Assembly: GCA_028554645.1 (NCBI GenBank)
Contig: JAQOOI010000018.1
Span: 992,001-1,056,000, forward strand
Direction: 5' to 3'
Source: Omphalotus guepiniiformis
Taxonomy: Eukaryota > Basidiomycota > Agaricomycetes > Agaricales > Omphalotaceae
DNA: 64,000 nucleotides
Shown: positions 13,779 through 25,483 of the stretch, one piece after another
How the letters are laid out: each line of letters begins with the position of its first letter
Position numbering within the stretch: the stretch's first letter is position 1
The notes under the pieces: generated by a model
Told to the model about the DNA's origin: nothing
Seen by the model: the letters and a program-made list of their open reading frames with translations, nothing else
The model's database searches: none
Position numbers and translations under genes: made by a program

Positions 13779-14501
13779 TTAGCACCTCCTGCTACTGTAT
13801 ACACTTGGGGTCGACGAATCGTAGCGCGCGCCGAACGACCCGTAGTTCTTTTCCATGAAGGCAAGCTCGAGGCAATCATCCTTCGCATTCAGGGATGTGT
13901 TATAGTGTGTAGGGTGTGCGCATGTGCCTCTGCAGCGGTGGGTTACACCCTCAGAGAAGTCCACAATGCGGATACCGCGCATTGTCTTCATAATGTGGTG
14001 CCCATCGTTCAACTGCTGGTGAACAATACCCGCCTGGTGAATTTCATACGCTGCGGCCCTTATAGCCTGCCTACAAAGGAATATTAGTATCAACTTGATC
14101 TAGAGATTAACGCATTACACATACCTTTGGTCAGGCAGCATGAAATCGATAGCCAAAGGACAATACTCCATAACCATGCACGCGAATACGTGCCCGTCAC
14201 CGCTACCACTGTACAACCCATAGAAAGTGGGTATAACGGATCCCTGCAGATGCCTCAACCGGTTTGAGTATAAGTGTGCTTCGTGGTTTAGAGCGTCGAT
14301 TTTCTTCTCGCTGCGCGCAATCTTGATAGCCACCATGCGGTTGGGCTCGCTGCCTTTGGGACCAATGCGTGCCAGATGGACGGTGTTCGAGGATCCCAAT
14401 GACTTCACGATGTGCGCGGTCTGAGGAGTGTGATCGGATAAATTCCAACACCAAAGGGAGTAGCGTTGAAATTGGTTGAAGACGAGCTCGAGAACAGACA
14501 T
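13779..14501 (-). CDS. Small protein-kinase-like fold protein, catalytic loop degenerate
   Basis: Two exons, 14125-14501 and 13779-14070 (donor AAAG|GTATGT, acceptor TTTGTAG), giving 222 residues in frame. It resembles the N-lobe and catalytic loop of the fungal protein-kinase-like families: VAIKIARSEKK (candidate beta-3 lysine), then MVMEYCPL (hinge), EIHQAGIVHQQLNDGHHIM and IRIVDFSEGVTHRC. The last two correspond to the catalytic loop (normally H-G/R-D-L) and the DFG-like segment of these families. The loop Asp is replaced by Gln (HQQL), so phosphotransfer is doubtful. The protein is shorter than a full kinase domain, and the C-lobe after DFSE is nearly absent. Function unknown. Confidence 0.6.
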
Positions 14502-15391
14502 TTTTTAATACTGAGAGTAGAGAGATAAAACGCGACGAAGTGACTTCTAGATGTGGGGGACGATATTTGATGGAGGACACCCACATAGGCTTATATAGAG
14601 CAGCTCCCCCCCAGGTACAATGGTAGCAGAATATGCCACACTTGGCAGAGAGTTCACGTATTTCGCTGTCCTAGCCCACATACGCATCCTGTGGCTTTCG
14701 ATTGAACCTATCGCTTTATCTTGTGGCCGATCCACAAGGAAGACAATCACTCCGAACGCAGGAAGAAAACAGGATAAGCCACCAGAGTGGGCCTGGCTGA
14801 CAAAGCGCAGACTAATTATATGAACTGCAAGGAAGTGGCCGGAATGCGAAGAGGACTGACAATGAAGTGGCCGGAATGTGAAGTGGACTGATAATGAATG
14901 GTATTCTGTGGTATTCTGCAACGGCCAGAGTAGGATTGCCACAATTCCTGGAAGTGGGCCAATTCTTTGGCACTGCCCCCCAATAGCGCCCTTTCTCTTC
15001 GCCAGGTGCACGTAAACACTCCAAAAAAACTGGAGGTGTTCGTCAGGCTGCCTGGATCAGGAGCTCGGAATGACGTTGGATTAAGTGCTGTCGATATGGG
15101 TGTATTGGATGGGTATCGCGGTGTGCACGGTGTGGGCCATGGGTGACCATCATGTGTGCCATGCACAGGTAAAGATCCCTGATGTTGAGGTTACTGCTGT
15201 AGTACTCGGCCACCTTTGGGCTTACTAAGCTTGGTAGGCTTCGTGTTGCAATCTCTGCCTCCCTCTATGACCGTCGATGTCAATCTGGAGGGTGGTACAA
15301 CATATGCCGAAGCCTCCAGGAACGCGTGGGTTTTCAAACTTCAAGCCTCATGAGACTGAAGCAAGATAAGATCCTCTTTCACTATGCGATA
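14502..15391. other. Intergenic region with a short tandem repeat
   Basis: No gene could be built here. It contains a two-copy 32-bp tandem repeat at 14832-14895 and a short duplicated GGTATTCTG at 14909-14930. The left part is the promoter of the kinase-like gene. Confidence 0.5.
14832..14895. repeat. Tandem repeat, two 32-bp copies
   Basis: Units at 14832-14863 and 14864-14895 both begin GAAGTGGCCGGAATG and differ at a few positions. Confidence 0.8.
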
Positions 15392-16310
15392 TCAGAATAG
15401 TGATGCAAATGATTTGGCGATGATGAAATTGGGATGGTGGCGTACAGTCAGGGTGTAGACAGGCTGATTCACGCCCATTGAGGTGTATGAGGTATGCGCT
15501 TCGGATTGAGAACCCTGAAAATGAGAGCCAGCATCGCTCGGTCTGCTGAAATACTTGACGATCGCAGCTTCGACATGAGACGTAGGCGTGGTAGGTGTAG
15601 TTTGACGAAAGCTAGTGTGATTGTCGGCCACAATCCCAGGATCCAGGGATATTTGAGCTTTCGGTGTTAGGCTATAAATGCGATGAGAACTACAGAGTGC
15701 AGACGAATATATGAGTACTCGCCTTCAAGACAACGGGCTCCCGACTGTCCTTACCACTTTCATGGTCAGGAAAAAGTCTCTGAGGCCAGGAATCTGCCCG
15801 ATGTCCATCACGGTCAAACTACCCACAATTGAGATTCCAACGAATAATCGCTCCATGTCTGAAGGGAACTGTTTAGGACCCAAAGGACAATCGTGCATGG
15901 TGATACAACGGAAAACTCACATTGAGTTGTAATACACGTTCCGACTCTTAAAACGGAAGGATGGAACACTATTGTGAAACGTCGTGAATGAGTTTCCAGA
16001 TTGGTCTTTGGCCTTCTCTTCTCATCAGCGTATTTAGCCTCTAGCTCGTCCGTTCTCGCGTTCATCGGGCCAGTGATTATGGTCTGAATTTATAACCGAC
16101 AAGAGGCAGCGGCACTGAACGTATTCTGCTGAGATTTCAAACTCGTATGTGAAAGAGAAGAGAATAAGACGTACATTGGCAGCTGTTACGTACGCACGCG
16201 CGTATTCGAGACGCGCCGACCCTTTGCTCCTCAAATTTCCAGTTGAAGGTATATCGTACTTTGGAGCTGCATGTTTAGTGGGAGGGAGTGCTCAACACAA
16301 TGGGAAGAAA
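15392..16310 (-). CDS. Unrecognised multi-exon gene, start uncertain
   Basis: A consistent exon chain on the minus strand suggests a real gene. An upstream exon ends ARAYVTAAN before a GTACGT donor near 16174. The next exon (about 16064 down to 15932) reads TIITGPMNARTDELEAKYAD and ends VGTCITTQ at a GTGAGT donor. The next (about 15861-15760) encodes a hydrophobic stretch (LFVGISIVGSLTVMDIGQIP). The last exon encodes a Thr/Ser/His-rich tail ending SFASLF, with the stop at 15392. The 5' start was not found; it must lie before the P450 stop at 16526. No family recognised. The hydrophobic segment could be membrane-associated, but it contains charged residues. Confidence 0.5.
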
Positions 16311-16525
16311 GGGCAAGGACTAGCTGACTAATTTCACAGATGCAAGCCTATTCACACAATGTTTTCAAATCATTGGAGCCTTGAGGTGAGCAAACCAACA
16401 AAAAGTGAACTGGCAATTGATATTGAGTAGGGACAGACTAGCGATTGTAAGCATGTGAGGTGTATACAAGAAAAGGGTGAAGTGAGTGTTAAGGTTGAAA
16501 TGAAGTTTGATAGCAAAGTTTAAAT

Positions 16526-19265
16526 TTAATTCACTAAAGCAATGTTCAGAGGCAACTCTGGATGCCTTGAATGTTTGCCCACAACTGGTGCTACAACACC
16601 ATTGAAGTGCCAATACACCTCTGAGTCTTTCAATGAGGGTGTGAATTTGAAGGTCTTGATAAGAACGGCTAATACAGCCTCTATTACAAGGGAGAAGTTA
16701 CATTGTGAGATTTTGAATAGATAGGTATAAAAGATGGCCACATACTCATTTCCAGCTGAGAAAACTTGAAGCCACTAAGCAAAAAAAGAATTAGCAAGTC
16801 AGTAAGAGAACATAGAATTAGGACTCACATGCATGATCTTCCTCCACCATTAAATGTCATCCTGTTTTCCCAGCAGAGTCAATTTAGAAAACACCAAGTC
16901 ATTTAAATACTTACAAATGTGAGTATACTCCTGGAATAGGAGCATCCATAACCTCTTTTGGCAGAGGCTCAAGCCATCTCTCAGGCTTCCACTCCAGAGC
17001 ATCAGGTCCCCACAATGCAGAATTTCTGTTTGAATTCATGATAGAGATAATCACACGAGTCCCACGTTTGATGTGTAGCTCTTGAATGGGTGTCCCATCA
17101 TGACCTATAAAAGGTGTGTAGAGGGGAACAACAGCATCTTGACGAGCACTGGGAATATAGGAAGAAACAGAGATAACAATGAATATAATGATGATGAATG
17201 TAGGCAGAAGTTACTCACCAACGAAGAGTTTGGGGTGCAGGTGCATATCTACACATCATCTTAGCTTAGCAAACATTGCGCTAAATCAAAGGAAACTACT
17301 CACAAACGCAAGGTCTCTCGACAAATAGCATCTAGATAAGGAAGTGCCACCAATGCATCATATGCAAGATCATTGTCTCCATTCTCATGCAGAGCATTGA
17401 CAATTTCCTGACGCAGCTTATCCTGAACATCAGAATGAGTTGCAAGAAGGTGGAGGGTGCGGGCCAAGGCACTCTGGTCAGGATAACGGTAAGTATCAGA
17501 TGGATAATTGATAAACAATACAAACAGAGGTGGTATCCATGGCTGCAAAGGTCAAGGTCCTAGATAAAATTTTGAGTGAGACAGTTAAGGTGCATCTGAA
17601 TAAATATATCCATGCTCACGACATCTAGATAATTGGTAAGTAATATGCAATGTAATTGTAGTAAACAACACTAACCTGATCAATAATTTCATCCTCGTCA
17701 AGCCTATCCTCATCAGAAGCCTTCATGTTTTCCCTCACTGAAAGTTTAGCATTACTATCATCATTAGTCTGGTCAAAACATACTCACTGAGAACACTCAA
17801 GATATCCTTTCCTCTACCAATCTGCCTCTCAACCACCTCATCACCTCTTTCAAATGCTTTCTTCTTCCCATCGTATATCTCCAATGAAATCTCATGCATA
17901 TAATCGATCATGTCCCGCATCTTATGAAGGTCCTTCCACGGTACAAGGTCAACAACCCAGCGACGGAAAGCAGGGGTGCCGATTTTGGCCAGCCATGTCG
18001 GGAATGTGTTTCGGATGAGTGAGAGGCGTGAAAGTGTTGGGCTGGAAAATAGACGCAAACATGATGGGTATAAATTCATGGATGTCAAAAGAAGGCACTA
18101 CGCACACAAGGTCCTTGATGATTTGGCTATACGGATGAGCAGTAGCTTCATCTGTCATAGGATCAAATGAGTATCCTAACCCGGATTGTCCAACTAGTTC
18201 AAGTGCTACGCGCGCCATCCACGAAAGCATGTCAATCTAGATGCCCCTGAGTCAAAGGCCTGCATGGATCCTGAGAAAGGATTGTAACTTACTTCTTGTA
18301 CGGGTTCACTATCCTTGAGCTTGTTCCGAAGTGAACCTTCCATCTGTGTAGTAGAACGACAATCAGCGGCAAGCTCAGGACTACAGTTGATATACGAACG
18401 TTGTGAATGATCTCGTAGAAAGTCGGAACTGACATATACAAACCCTTAGCATACACATAGCAGCAACAGAGCGAGTACGTACTCATGTCTCGCATATGTG
18501 CAGCAGAGAAGACAGGACTGAGCATCTTTCGCTGTTTACGATGATGAACTCCTACACTTACAGTAATTAAGCGTTGCGGCTTAGTGGAAGCAGATTGAGC
18601 GAGAAACGCACCTTCGGTACTTAACAACCCTTTCCCGAAAATAAGCTGTCGTGACCTTTTATTCGATCAGTGTCCTGCCAGTGGCGCGCGTCGAAACCGT
18701 AGATATGAACACGCACAGCAGGACCTCATCGGTCTCTTCAAAGGCGGATTGATCCTATACAACGAAGAGGGTGAGCCATTCAAATTAGAACCGATCTGTC
18801 TGCCAGTCTGATTCAGAATTGGCAGACGAGCCTTACCTTGACAAGAATAGTGTGCATTGCTTTGGGATCAAACGTGTAAAGCCATTTCTTTCCCATAGGT
18901 GCATGCACAGAAATGACAGAACCATCTACGTTCAGATTTAGGGTCAGTTACACGGAATACAGAGATAGGTGCTGACATTCATCCGCCAAACGCCTGTGGA
19001 ACTCCCAGCCAGTGGGATTGAAAATTTCCCTAAAATTACCTTCACCGTTGTCAGAACTTGGTCACCTCCAGCATATCCATGACTCGAGGAACAATGTCCG
19101 AGAGCATGAGAATCACTCACCTTTCCACCAAGATCGTGGCTGAGGGCCGGGTACGTTCTCCAGCCCGGATCGGATGAACGTGCTGCTTAAGACCGTCCAT
19201 AGGACTCGCAGAAAAATAGCAGCGCATAGCGCTTGTGCCACTACGTCAACACCAATGATAGACAT
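16526..19265 (-). CDS. Cytochrome P450 monooxygenase
   Basis: Haem-thiolate monooxygenase, probably ER-anchored by the N-terminal hydrophobic helix (VVAQALCAAIFLRVLW), followed by the PGPQPRSWWKG proline hinge. Many small exons. Later landmarks are GHHRKQRKMLSPVFS (C-helix region), I-helix MSTLTFAAMDTTS, K-helix ETLRL, WKPERWL, and the haem loop FNGGGRSCIG built across an intron at 16834-16776. The start at 19265 gives MSIIGVDVV; the stop is at 16526. The I-helix requires a 5-nt exon, ATGTC, at 17620-17624 between TATCTAG and GTGAGC. All motifs are intact, so it looks functional. It is a close paralogue of the plus-strand P450 at 22785-25483, with the same intron layout where I compared them. 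Substrate and CYP family were not determined. Confidence 0.93.
17620..17624 (-). other. 5-nt microexon of the minus-strand P450
   Basis: Minus-strand context is TTATCTAG, then ATGTC, then GTGAGC. Joined to upstream ...ATTGATCAG and downstream GACCTTGACC it gives DQ-M-S-T-L-T-F-A-A-M-D-T-T, the P450 I-helix. Confidence 0.8.
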
Positions 19266-19318
19266 GGGTTATTGAATCTTCGATCTTTGCACTTGGGTGA
19301 TTACGAGGATTCGACTTG

Positions 19319-19660
19319 CTAGTTCAAGTCGAGGGTGTCTTTTTCTTCCTGTGGGATTGCCACCACCTTATATACAAAGTATGATAGACGTGGGAGTTCC
19401 TTCAATTGTAAATTCAGTTGGATGCTCGGCATGTTCATCGCTAATAAAATCGCGTCGATGACATCGCGAATATGACTTTGGTCTGAAGCGCCTGATATGT
19501 TGAACGAACGATCCGCAGCCCGCAAAATTGTGAGCAATCGGCGAGCCCAAGCCAGGGTTCGATGTTGTGCCAGCTGAATATTACTCCATGCCCCATTTGC
19601 GTTGCAGTCGTAAGGATTTTGAATGGGATCCAACTGTTCAATGGGTCGCTCCCGAACCAT
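19319..19660 (-). CDS. Hypothetical protein or 3' exon
   Basis: An open frame of 113 codons immediately upstream of the P450 promoter, beginning MVRERPIEQLDPIQNPYD and ending EEKDTLDLN. The composition looks protein-like, but no domain was recognised. It may be the last exon of a longer minus-strand gene, possibly linked to the exons at 20433-20900. Low certainty. Confidence 0.35.
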   Translation of the reverse strand: MVRERPIEQLDPIQNPYDCNANGAWSNIQLAQHRTLAWARRLLTILRAADRSFNISGASDQSHIRDVIDAILLAMNMPSIQLNLQLKELPRLSYFVYKVVAIPQEEKDTLDLN

Positions 19661-20432
19661 TACAACACGAGCATCTTGTCACAATCAAGAAGCACTGGGG
19701 TTTCGGGAATATTTCGTTCTAGAATGATACACGTGTACTTCGGTACTCACACCCGTATTATCATTGTCAAATCGTCTAATCGCCGTCACTTACTAGAGTT
19801 TCTTCTCGTGATTTCACATCTGAAAAAAGCTCCTGGAATCACTTCGTTACGACGACACATGCTGAAGACGGTACAGAACTTCGAGTAGACGCTATGTAAG
19901 GGGCGAACAACGGGGAAGGCCATCTAGGCAACAGAGCGCGGTGAAGATGACAGAATATACGAGAAACCATTCCGTGAAGGGTTGTCATCGAATATGATGT
20001 ACACATACACGCAAGCCCCTGCTGTGTAGACGTGAGTCATATGTACTCGACCATAGGGCATTTACGCACTTATTAAAGTACCGTATTCCAACCAGACGCC
20101 CAGCAGAATCACTGTCGCCGGACCTGTTCTGTGCATAGGGAAGTTACCGCTCATGCTGCTCGCTCCTGAAGCAGGGTTTGTGTCGACAACATGAGAGCAC
20201 GCCATAGAAATTGACGCTCACGCAGGCATGCCTGTTCGATTTTATGTCAATAGTGATGTCGATAGCAATCCAACTGGTCAAGCTCACAGGTCATAACATC
20301 CACCATCTCCGACATATATATCCTACTCCGATTGCCACAAATCACGATTGGTCCAGTTCACGCTCAGACTTAGCATTTCTAGAGCACAATCCTGAGGTTA
20401 AGTTCGCAGATTTGGCTTGCCAGCAGGTTCCC
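19661..20432. other. Region without a supported gene
   Basis: Short frames only. It may be an intron or spacer between the two minus-strand fragments on either side. I see no RNA gene or repeat. Confidence 0.4.
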
Positions 20433-20900
20433 TCAGGCTGCGTCAAGTTGTGGTCGAGGGTCTAGTCCATCCATGGTAAGATGAAACGCTTCATGCACTT
20501 GCAACTCGCATTCATTGGTCAAGACTCGGGGGCCCTCGATCGAGAATTGCGAAATGCGAAATCCAGCGGCATCGTCGACAAAGTAAAACTGATGGAGTAG
20601 GGAAAAAAGGCTGTAAACACGTACAAATGATGGCGACGCGTTGTAACTTGAACCTGCTGAAAACGCGATTTCCGTGTTACCTTTGACCCTGTTGGACCCG
20701 AACACTTCCCTTTCCTTCTGAGAATTTTCGCAAATCTCAATGAGAATATGTTTATTTGAATTTGATGGGTGGTAGAATGAGACTTATCGGGGTTGCTCAG
20801 GGGCTCGAAGCTTGAGCCCAATATGTACCGGCAGGCAATTGATCGGACTTGTGGGAAATTGAGTCTTGACCCAACTTTCAGCATCTCACTGTCAGCGTGG
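20433..20900 (-). CDS. Hypothetical gene, at least two exons
   Basis: The last exons look real. A frame reading HILIEICENSQKEREVFG and ending SYNASPSF is followed by a 43-bp intron (GTACGT...CATCAG) and then FYFVDDAAGFRISQFSIEGP, ending LDPRPQLDAA with the stop at 20433. Upstream, a different frame encodes MLKVGSRLNFPQVRSIACRY; how it joins is not resolved (frame change near 20780). The gene would begin close to, and divergent from, the Sds3-family gene at 21020. Family not recognised. Confidence 0.45.
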
Positions 20901-21019
20901 ACGTGCTCAGCGCTCAGCTTCTGTCGTACCGAATCGTAGTATTTTCTCGAAGTGACCTTGCCTTCTTCTCTCACGTTTACTGCATCTCAAAAACCCAAGA
21001 CACTAGACCGACAACAAGC

Positions 21020-22120
21020 ATGTTCGCATATCAACACCACCAGCAAACACCCTTTGTTGGCTCATCCAAAATGCACGGTGAGTTCAGCTGAAACCTGAAT
21101 TTTAGTGATTCTTAACAGCTTATTCACTCCAGGACCTTTTGAAGACGGGAAGAAAGAGAAGAGAAGAAAAGATGTTTCTGGCAAGATGAATAAGGAGATT
21201 AATGATCGGCGAGACGAGTAAGCACGCTGTTCAATCCCCACTACGATGATCCAACCCTCTGACTCTCTCAACGTTTTTAGTGGAAGAAATTACAGCGAAA
21301 ACATTAATGCATTGCATGGTACGGCCATCACACTATCAACAAAACCCGAGGCTTTACCATTGTACAATCTGCGGCTGCTGCCGTTGACCGTGGAACGTTC
21401 TGCGTTTCTATCACAACTAGAGATGGAGGAAATATATGCGCTGGAGCGTGCGCAGGTCGCCTACGAAGAAGAGCGAGAAAGAGTCGAAGAGGAGTGGAGA
21501 AAAGGACGCGACCGCGTACGCGAGCGTTTGATGGAAAGCATAGAAGAACGTAGACGGCGAGCACGAGAAGACAAAGAGGGCGAGGGCACGTCTGCAGGTA
21601 CGCTAGCATCTACGTTTTATCCAACATGCATATTTATGATTCCCTTCTAGACGCCACACTAGACTCTCAGTCTCGACCACACATCACCCGGAAGCTTCGC
21701 AACAAACTGGGCACATCTCCACCGCCTACCCCTCTTGGTGCACCTGGTTCTTCGTTAGCACCCAACGGCACGACACCAGGAGCCATCAGCAGTCTTCCCA
21801 TAACTTCAGGACCTTTCTTGAACCCACACTCCCTTTCAGTCGACGAACTTCCGTCGCCGTTCCCACTGCCTCTAACTGCCACAACAATACCAGCAGGCGG
21901 GAGTGGTTCGGGTACTACTGGCTCTAGTTCTGGCAATACTAGTGGAAGACGAAGACCAAAAGGCAGTGGAACACATCAGAGCCAGGCAATTGGCGGTCTG
22001 GGCAAGAGCCTCGCAATGCTGTCTGCGTGCAAAGAGAGCGAAATAGACAGCGACTTGGGAGAAATAACTCGGAGTAACAAAAGACGAAGGGCGGCTGTTG
22101 TAGGTAGCACAAAGCAATGA
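21020..22120 (+). CDS. Sds3-like protein, candidate Rpd3L-type histone deacetylase subunit
   Basis: Four exons: 21020-21077, 21133-21217, 21281-21597 and 21651-22120, all joining in frame with GT-AG introns. About residues 85-160 form a long charged helix (LEMEEIYALERAQVAYEEER, then Arg/Glu-rich) matching the coiled-coil core of the Sds3/BRMS1 family, which scaffolds Sin3-Rpd3 deacetylase complexes in the nucleus. The N-terminus has a short lysine-rich patch (GKKEKRRKDVSGK). The C-terminal part is Pro/Ser/Thr/Gly-rich and ends with SNKRRRAAVV. The family assignment is by pattern; other basic coiled-coil nuclear proteins are possible. Confidence 0.75.
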
Positions 22121-22287
22121 ACTATCTCTGCTTCCCGAAACGTGATAGGTCAACTGCATATCAATGCTGAGTACGTGCTTTTTCAATGAATGCTCACTCT
22201 GTTTCCTCGTCGCCGTCTCTCCTTGTTTAGCATCCGAACGGCGTCGACTTTTTCTAAAGCAATCTCTCTTGTATCGATTGACGGGCC

Positions 22288-22518
22288 ATGTTTTGGCAGT
22301 GGCTATCACGGCAAATGCAAGTCAAGCGTGCAAGGAATCTTCTTATGATGTTACCTTTACGTCCGCGGAGTGCGCCCACTGAACTGTTAAAAGAAGAACA
22401 TGTAGCACGCACTTCAAGCGTTCATGCTGCATATGCAGCTGCTCTCCTTCGAATTGACGAGGTCCTCAGTCAACCTTCGTTGACTCGGAAGCCTGTCAAT
22501 GCTTTTCGCTTGCCGTGA
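22288..22518 (+). CDS. Possible small protein
   Basis: A 76-codon frame starting MFWQWLSRQMQVKRARNLL and ending SLTRKPVNAFRLP, about 170 bp after the Sds3-like gene. The basic N-terminus could be a mitochondrial presequence. There is no recognised domain, and the upstream frame is also open, so this could be an exon or chance. Confidence 0.3.
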   Translation: MFWQWLSRQMQVKRARNLLMMLPLRPRSAPTELLKEEHVARTSSVHAAYAAALLRIDEVLSQPSLTRKPVNAFRLP

Positions 22519-22784
22519 TTTATCTGGTCTTCAGTATGATGTGCATTGACGTCTATTGACGTTGTGGCGAACTGTTGGGGCATCTCTCTTCTCGGGAGTT
22601 ATGCGAGGATGCTGTAATTACAGTTGACTCAAGAAGCTTCGAAACGAGGAACGTTTCCGATGTGCCAGTCACGGGGAGGGCTTCAGTGCGCGAATTTAGG
22701 TTTATAAAAGGCACCTCGAGTCTTTTTACGATTCATAAGGCCGACCTCGTTCCCTCGTTCAAAACTCTGCTACCACATAGCTTC

Positions 22785-25483
22785 ATGATACGCGTCTTGG
22801 TTCAAATCGTGTGCGCCGCCCTCTTTCTGAGGTTTCTTAGGTCTTTCTTTCATCGTTCAAGCCTGGACAACATTCCTGGACCCAAGGCGGAGTCATGGTG
22901 GAAAGGTGAGTGCGTGATAGCCAGGTGTATCTTGGCTATCTTGAAACATTTCTTTAAAGGCAATTTCAGGCAAATATTCAATCCGAATGCATGGGAGTTC
23001 CACGAGTTTCTGGCAAAACGATGTAAGTCTGATTCATTAACTTGGATAGGAAACTGGTGATCAATGATTCAGATGGACATGTCGTTCGTATTTATGGGGC
23101 GATGGGGGTACGAAAGCTATAGACTGCGTTTGAACCTTTGAACATTTTGAACAATATAGCAAAAGCGGCTGTACACGTATGATCCCAAGGCAATGCATAC
23201 TATCCTCGTGAAGGTTCGTGACTCTTCTATCAGTCCACCTGATTTCTCAACTTCAGTTGTGTAGGATCAAGCGTTATTTGATGAGGGTGCTCCTGTCATG
23301 GAGTACGTGCTTGTCTTCGTTGTTCTGCTCTATTTTCTGACGGTCACGCTTTTAAGAGCCAGAAAATTGATGTTTGGAAATGGGTTACTTAGCACAGATG
23401 GTAGCTACCTTTATTCATTGCAATTCCACTCATCTCATTTGTACGCAAGGAATGCATCATCGTAAGCAGCGAAAGATGCTAAGCCCCGTTTTTTCAACGG
23501 CGCATATGCGGGACATGTGTGAGTGGCAAATTCATATCCTCTTGCCGCTTTTGATTTGTTTCTCCAGTGCCGATCTTTTATGGTGTTATTCACAAGGTGA
23601 GCTCTCATGATATAAAATGGTGAGATCTAAGCATAAGTTTTATCGACTCAAGCTGCAAGACACCTTAACGAAGAAACTGCAAGACGGCCCTCCGGTGCAA
23701 GATGTACATGCCTCTCATATTTCTGTTGCCTGAAACTGAAGCGGTTGAATCAAGATCGATATGGTTTCTTGGATGGGCCGTACAGCTCTCGAATTGATTG
23801 GCCAGTCGGGATTTGGCTATTCATTCGATCATATGGTGGACGAAGATAGCGCCCACCCATATAGCATAACTCTCAAGCAATTGGTGTAAGCACCGCGTCC
23901 AACTCCCAGATTCTTACTTGCATTCACCTCGCTCGTATGTCAGGCCCACATTGTCACGCTTGGCATTTGCTCGTAATTTCATTCTTCCTTGGGCAGTGAA
24001 GATTGGCACACCGAAGTTCCGCAGGTTTGTGTTAGGAATACTTCCTTGGAAGGATCTACATGCGCTCCGCGACATGGTTGACTATATGTTCGCCACGTCG
24101 GAGGAAATATACCAAGAGAAGAAACGCGCCTTGGAGCAAGGAGACGAAGCTGTCATGAGGCAAATCGGGGGAGGAAAGGATATCCTTAGTGTCCTCAGTA
24201 CGTTATCAGATACCTTCTAGATCTGAGCGATGATATGCTTACATGCTTCTCTAGTGAAAGAAAATATGAAAGCTTCGAATGAGGATAGACTTGACGAGAA
24301 CGAGCTTATTAGTCAAGTGAGTGCACAAATAGCATTCAGCTGGCGGGTATACGACGATTTTCCTGCTTCTGCGTTCCTAGATGTCGTGAGTAGTTGTTGA
24401 ATTCCTGACTACTTTGTCTCTTGACTTGTATCACAGCACCTTGACAGCCGCGGCGATGGATACTACCTCGGTACGCCTCTCAAACAATGGCATGCGCTAA
24501 GCTCGTTTCACGATATGAATCCTATACAGAGTGCAATGTCTCGCATGTTGCATCTTCTCGCTTCCCATCAAGATGTCCAGAGCAAGCTTCGTCAAGAGCT
24601 GATTGAGGCACGTCTCGCGAATGGGGGCAAGGATCTGGCATACGACCAGCTGGTAGCTCTGCCCTATCTGGACGCCATTTGCCGAGAAACACTCCGTCTG
24701 TAGGCATTGACCTATAATCGACTCTTCAACATGCTTTACTGATCTTTCCGGTCAAAGTTACGCGCCGGTCCCAATGCTTCGTCGTGCGTGAGTTCTGTTC
24801 AACTGCAGCGCTGGCGTGTGGTTTTTGACCCTCACTTGGAAGCGCATTGAAGGACGCTGTGGTCCCTTTACACACGCCCATTTTTGGGTGCGATGGTAAT
24901 GAAATTCGAGAGATCCATGTTCCCCGAGGAACACATATTATAATACCCATTCAGAATGCGAATAAGAACTCAGCACTCTGGGGTGCAGACGCGAATGAAT
25001 GGAAACCTGAGAGGTGGCTTTCGCCTATGCCTGAGGCACTCCTCGATGCTCGCATCCCTGGAGTGTATTCCCATTTGTGAGTACTTCACGCTTCCCGCGG
25101 GCTATTGCGAGTTTTCCTGAGTTCTATGATCTAGAATGACTTTCAATGGAGGAGGGCGTTCCTGCATGTACGTTCTTTGTTAGCTGTAATCATGCGTGTA
25201 CTAATTAAGACTGTTCAGCGGATTCAAGTTCTCGCAGTTGGAAATGAGTGAGTCGATCGACTTCAAATTATTTATTTTTTTCACTCTGCTCATGAAAAAC
25301 ATTCTTTGCAACTTAGAGGCTGTGATGTCCATCCTTGTCGAGAGCTTCACGTTCACTCCATCCTCAAAGGATTCGGAGATAGTCTGGCAAATGAATGGAA
25401 TTGTGGTTCCTGTTGTCGGGAAGGACAGACATCCTAAGTTGCCTGTTGGAGTAAGCTTGGCGAAACAGAATGATCAGAGATAG
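22785..25483 (+). CDS. Cytochrome P450 monooxygenase, paralogue of the 16526-19265 gene
   Basis: Starts MIRVLVQIVCAALFLRFLRS (membrane anchor), then PGPKAESWWKG. Exons follow the same order as the paralogue: NFRQIFNPNAWEFHEF; RIYGAMG; KRLYTYDPKAMHTILVK; RKLMFGNGLLSTDG; GMHHRKQRKMLSPVFST; I-helix MSTLTAAAMDTTS; K-helix ETLRL; WKPERWL; FNGGGRSCIG (exon break inside); GFKFSQLEM; and a last exon ending with the stop at 25483. A 5-nt exon ATGTC at 24381-24385 is again required in the I-helix. All key P450 motifs are present, so it appears functional. It lies about 3.5 kb from its paralogue in opposite orientation, probably from an inverted duplication. Substrate unknown. Confidence 0.92.
24381..24385 (+). 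other. 5-nt microexon of the plus-strand P450
   Basis: Context GTTCCTAG-ATGTC-GTGAGT. Upstream exon ends CTTATTAGTCAA before GTGAGTG; the downstream exon begins CACCTTGACAGCC. Together they read ISQ-M-S-T-L-T-A-A-A-M-D-T-T. Confidence 0.8.
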
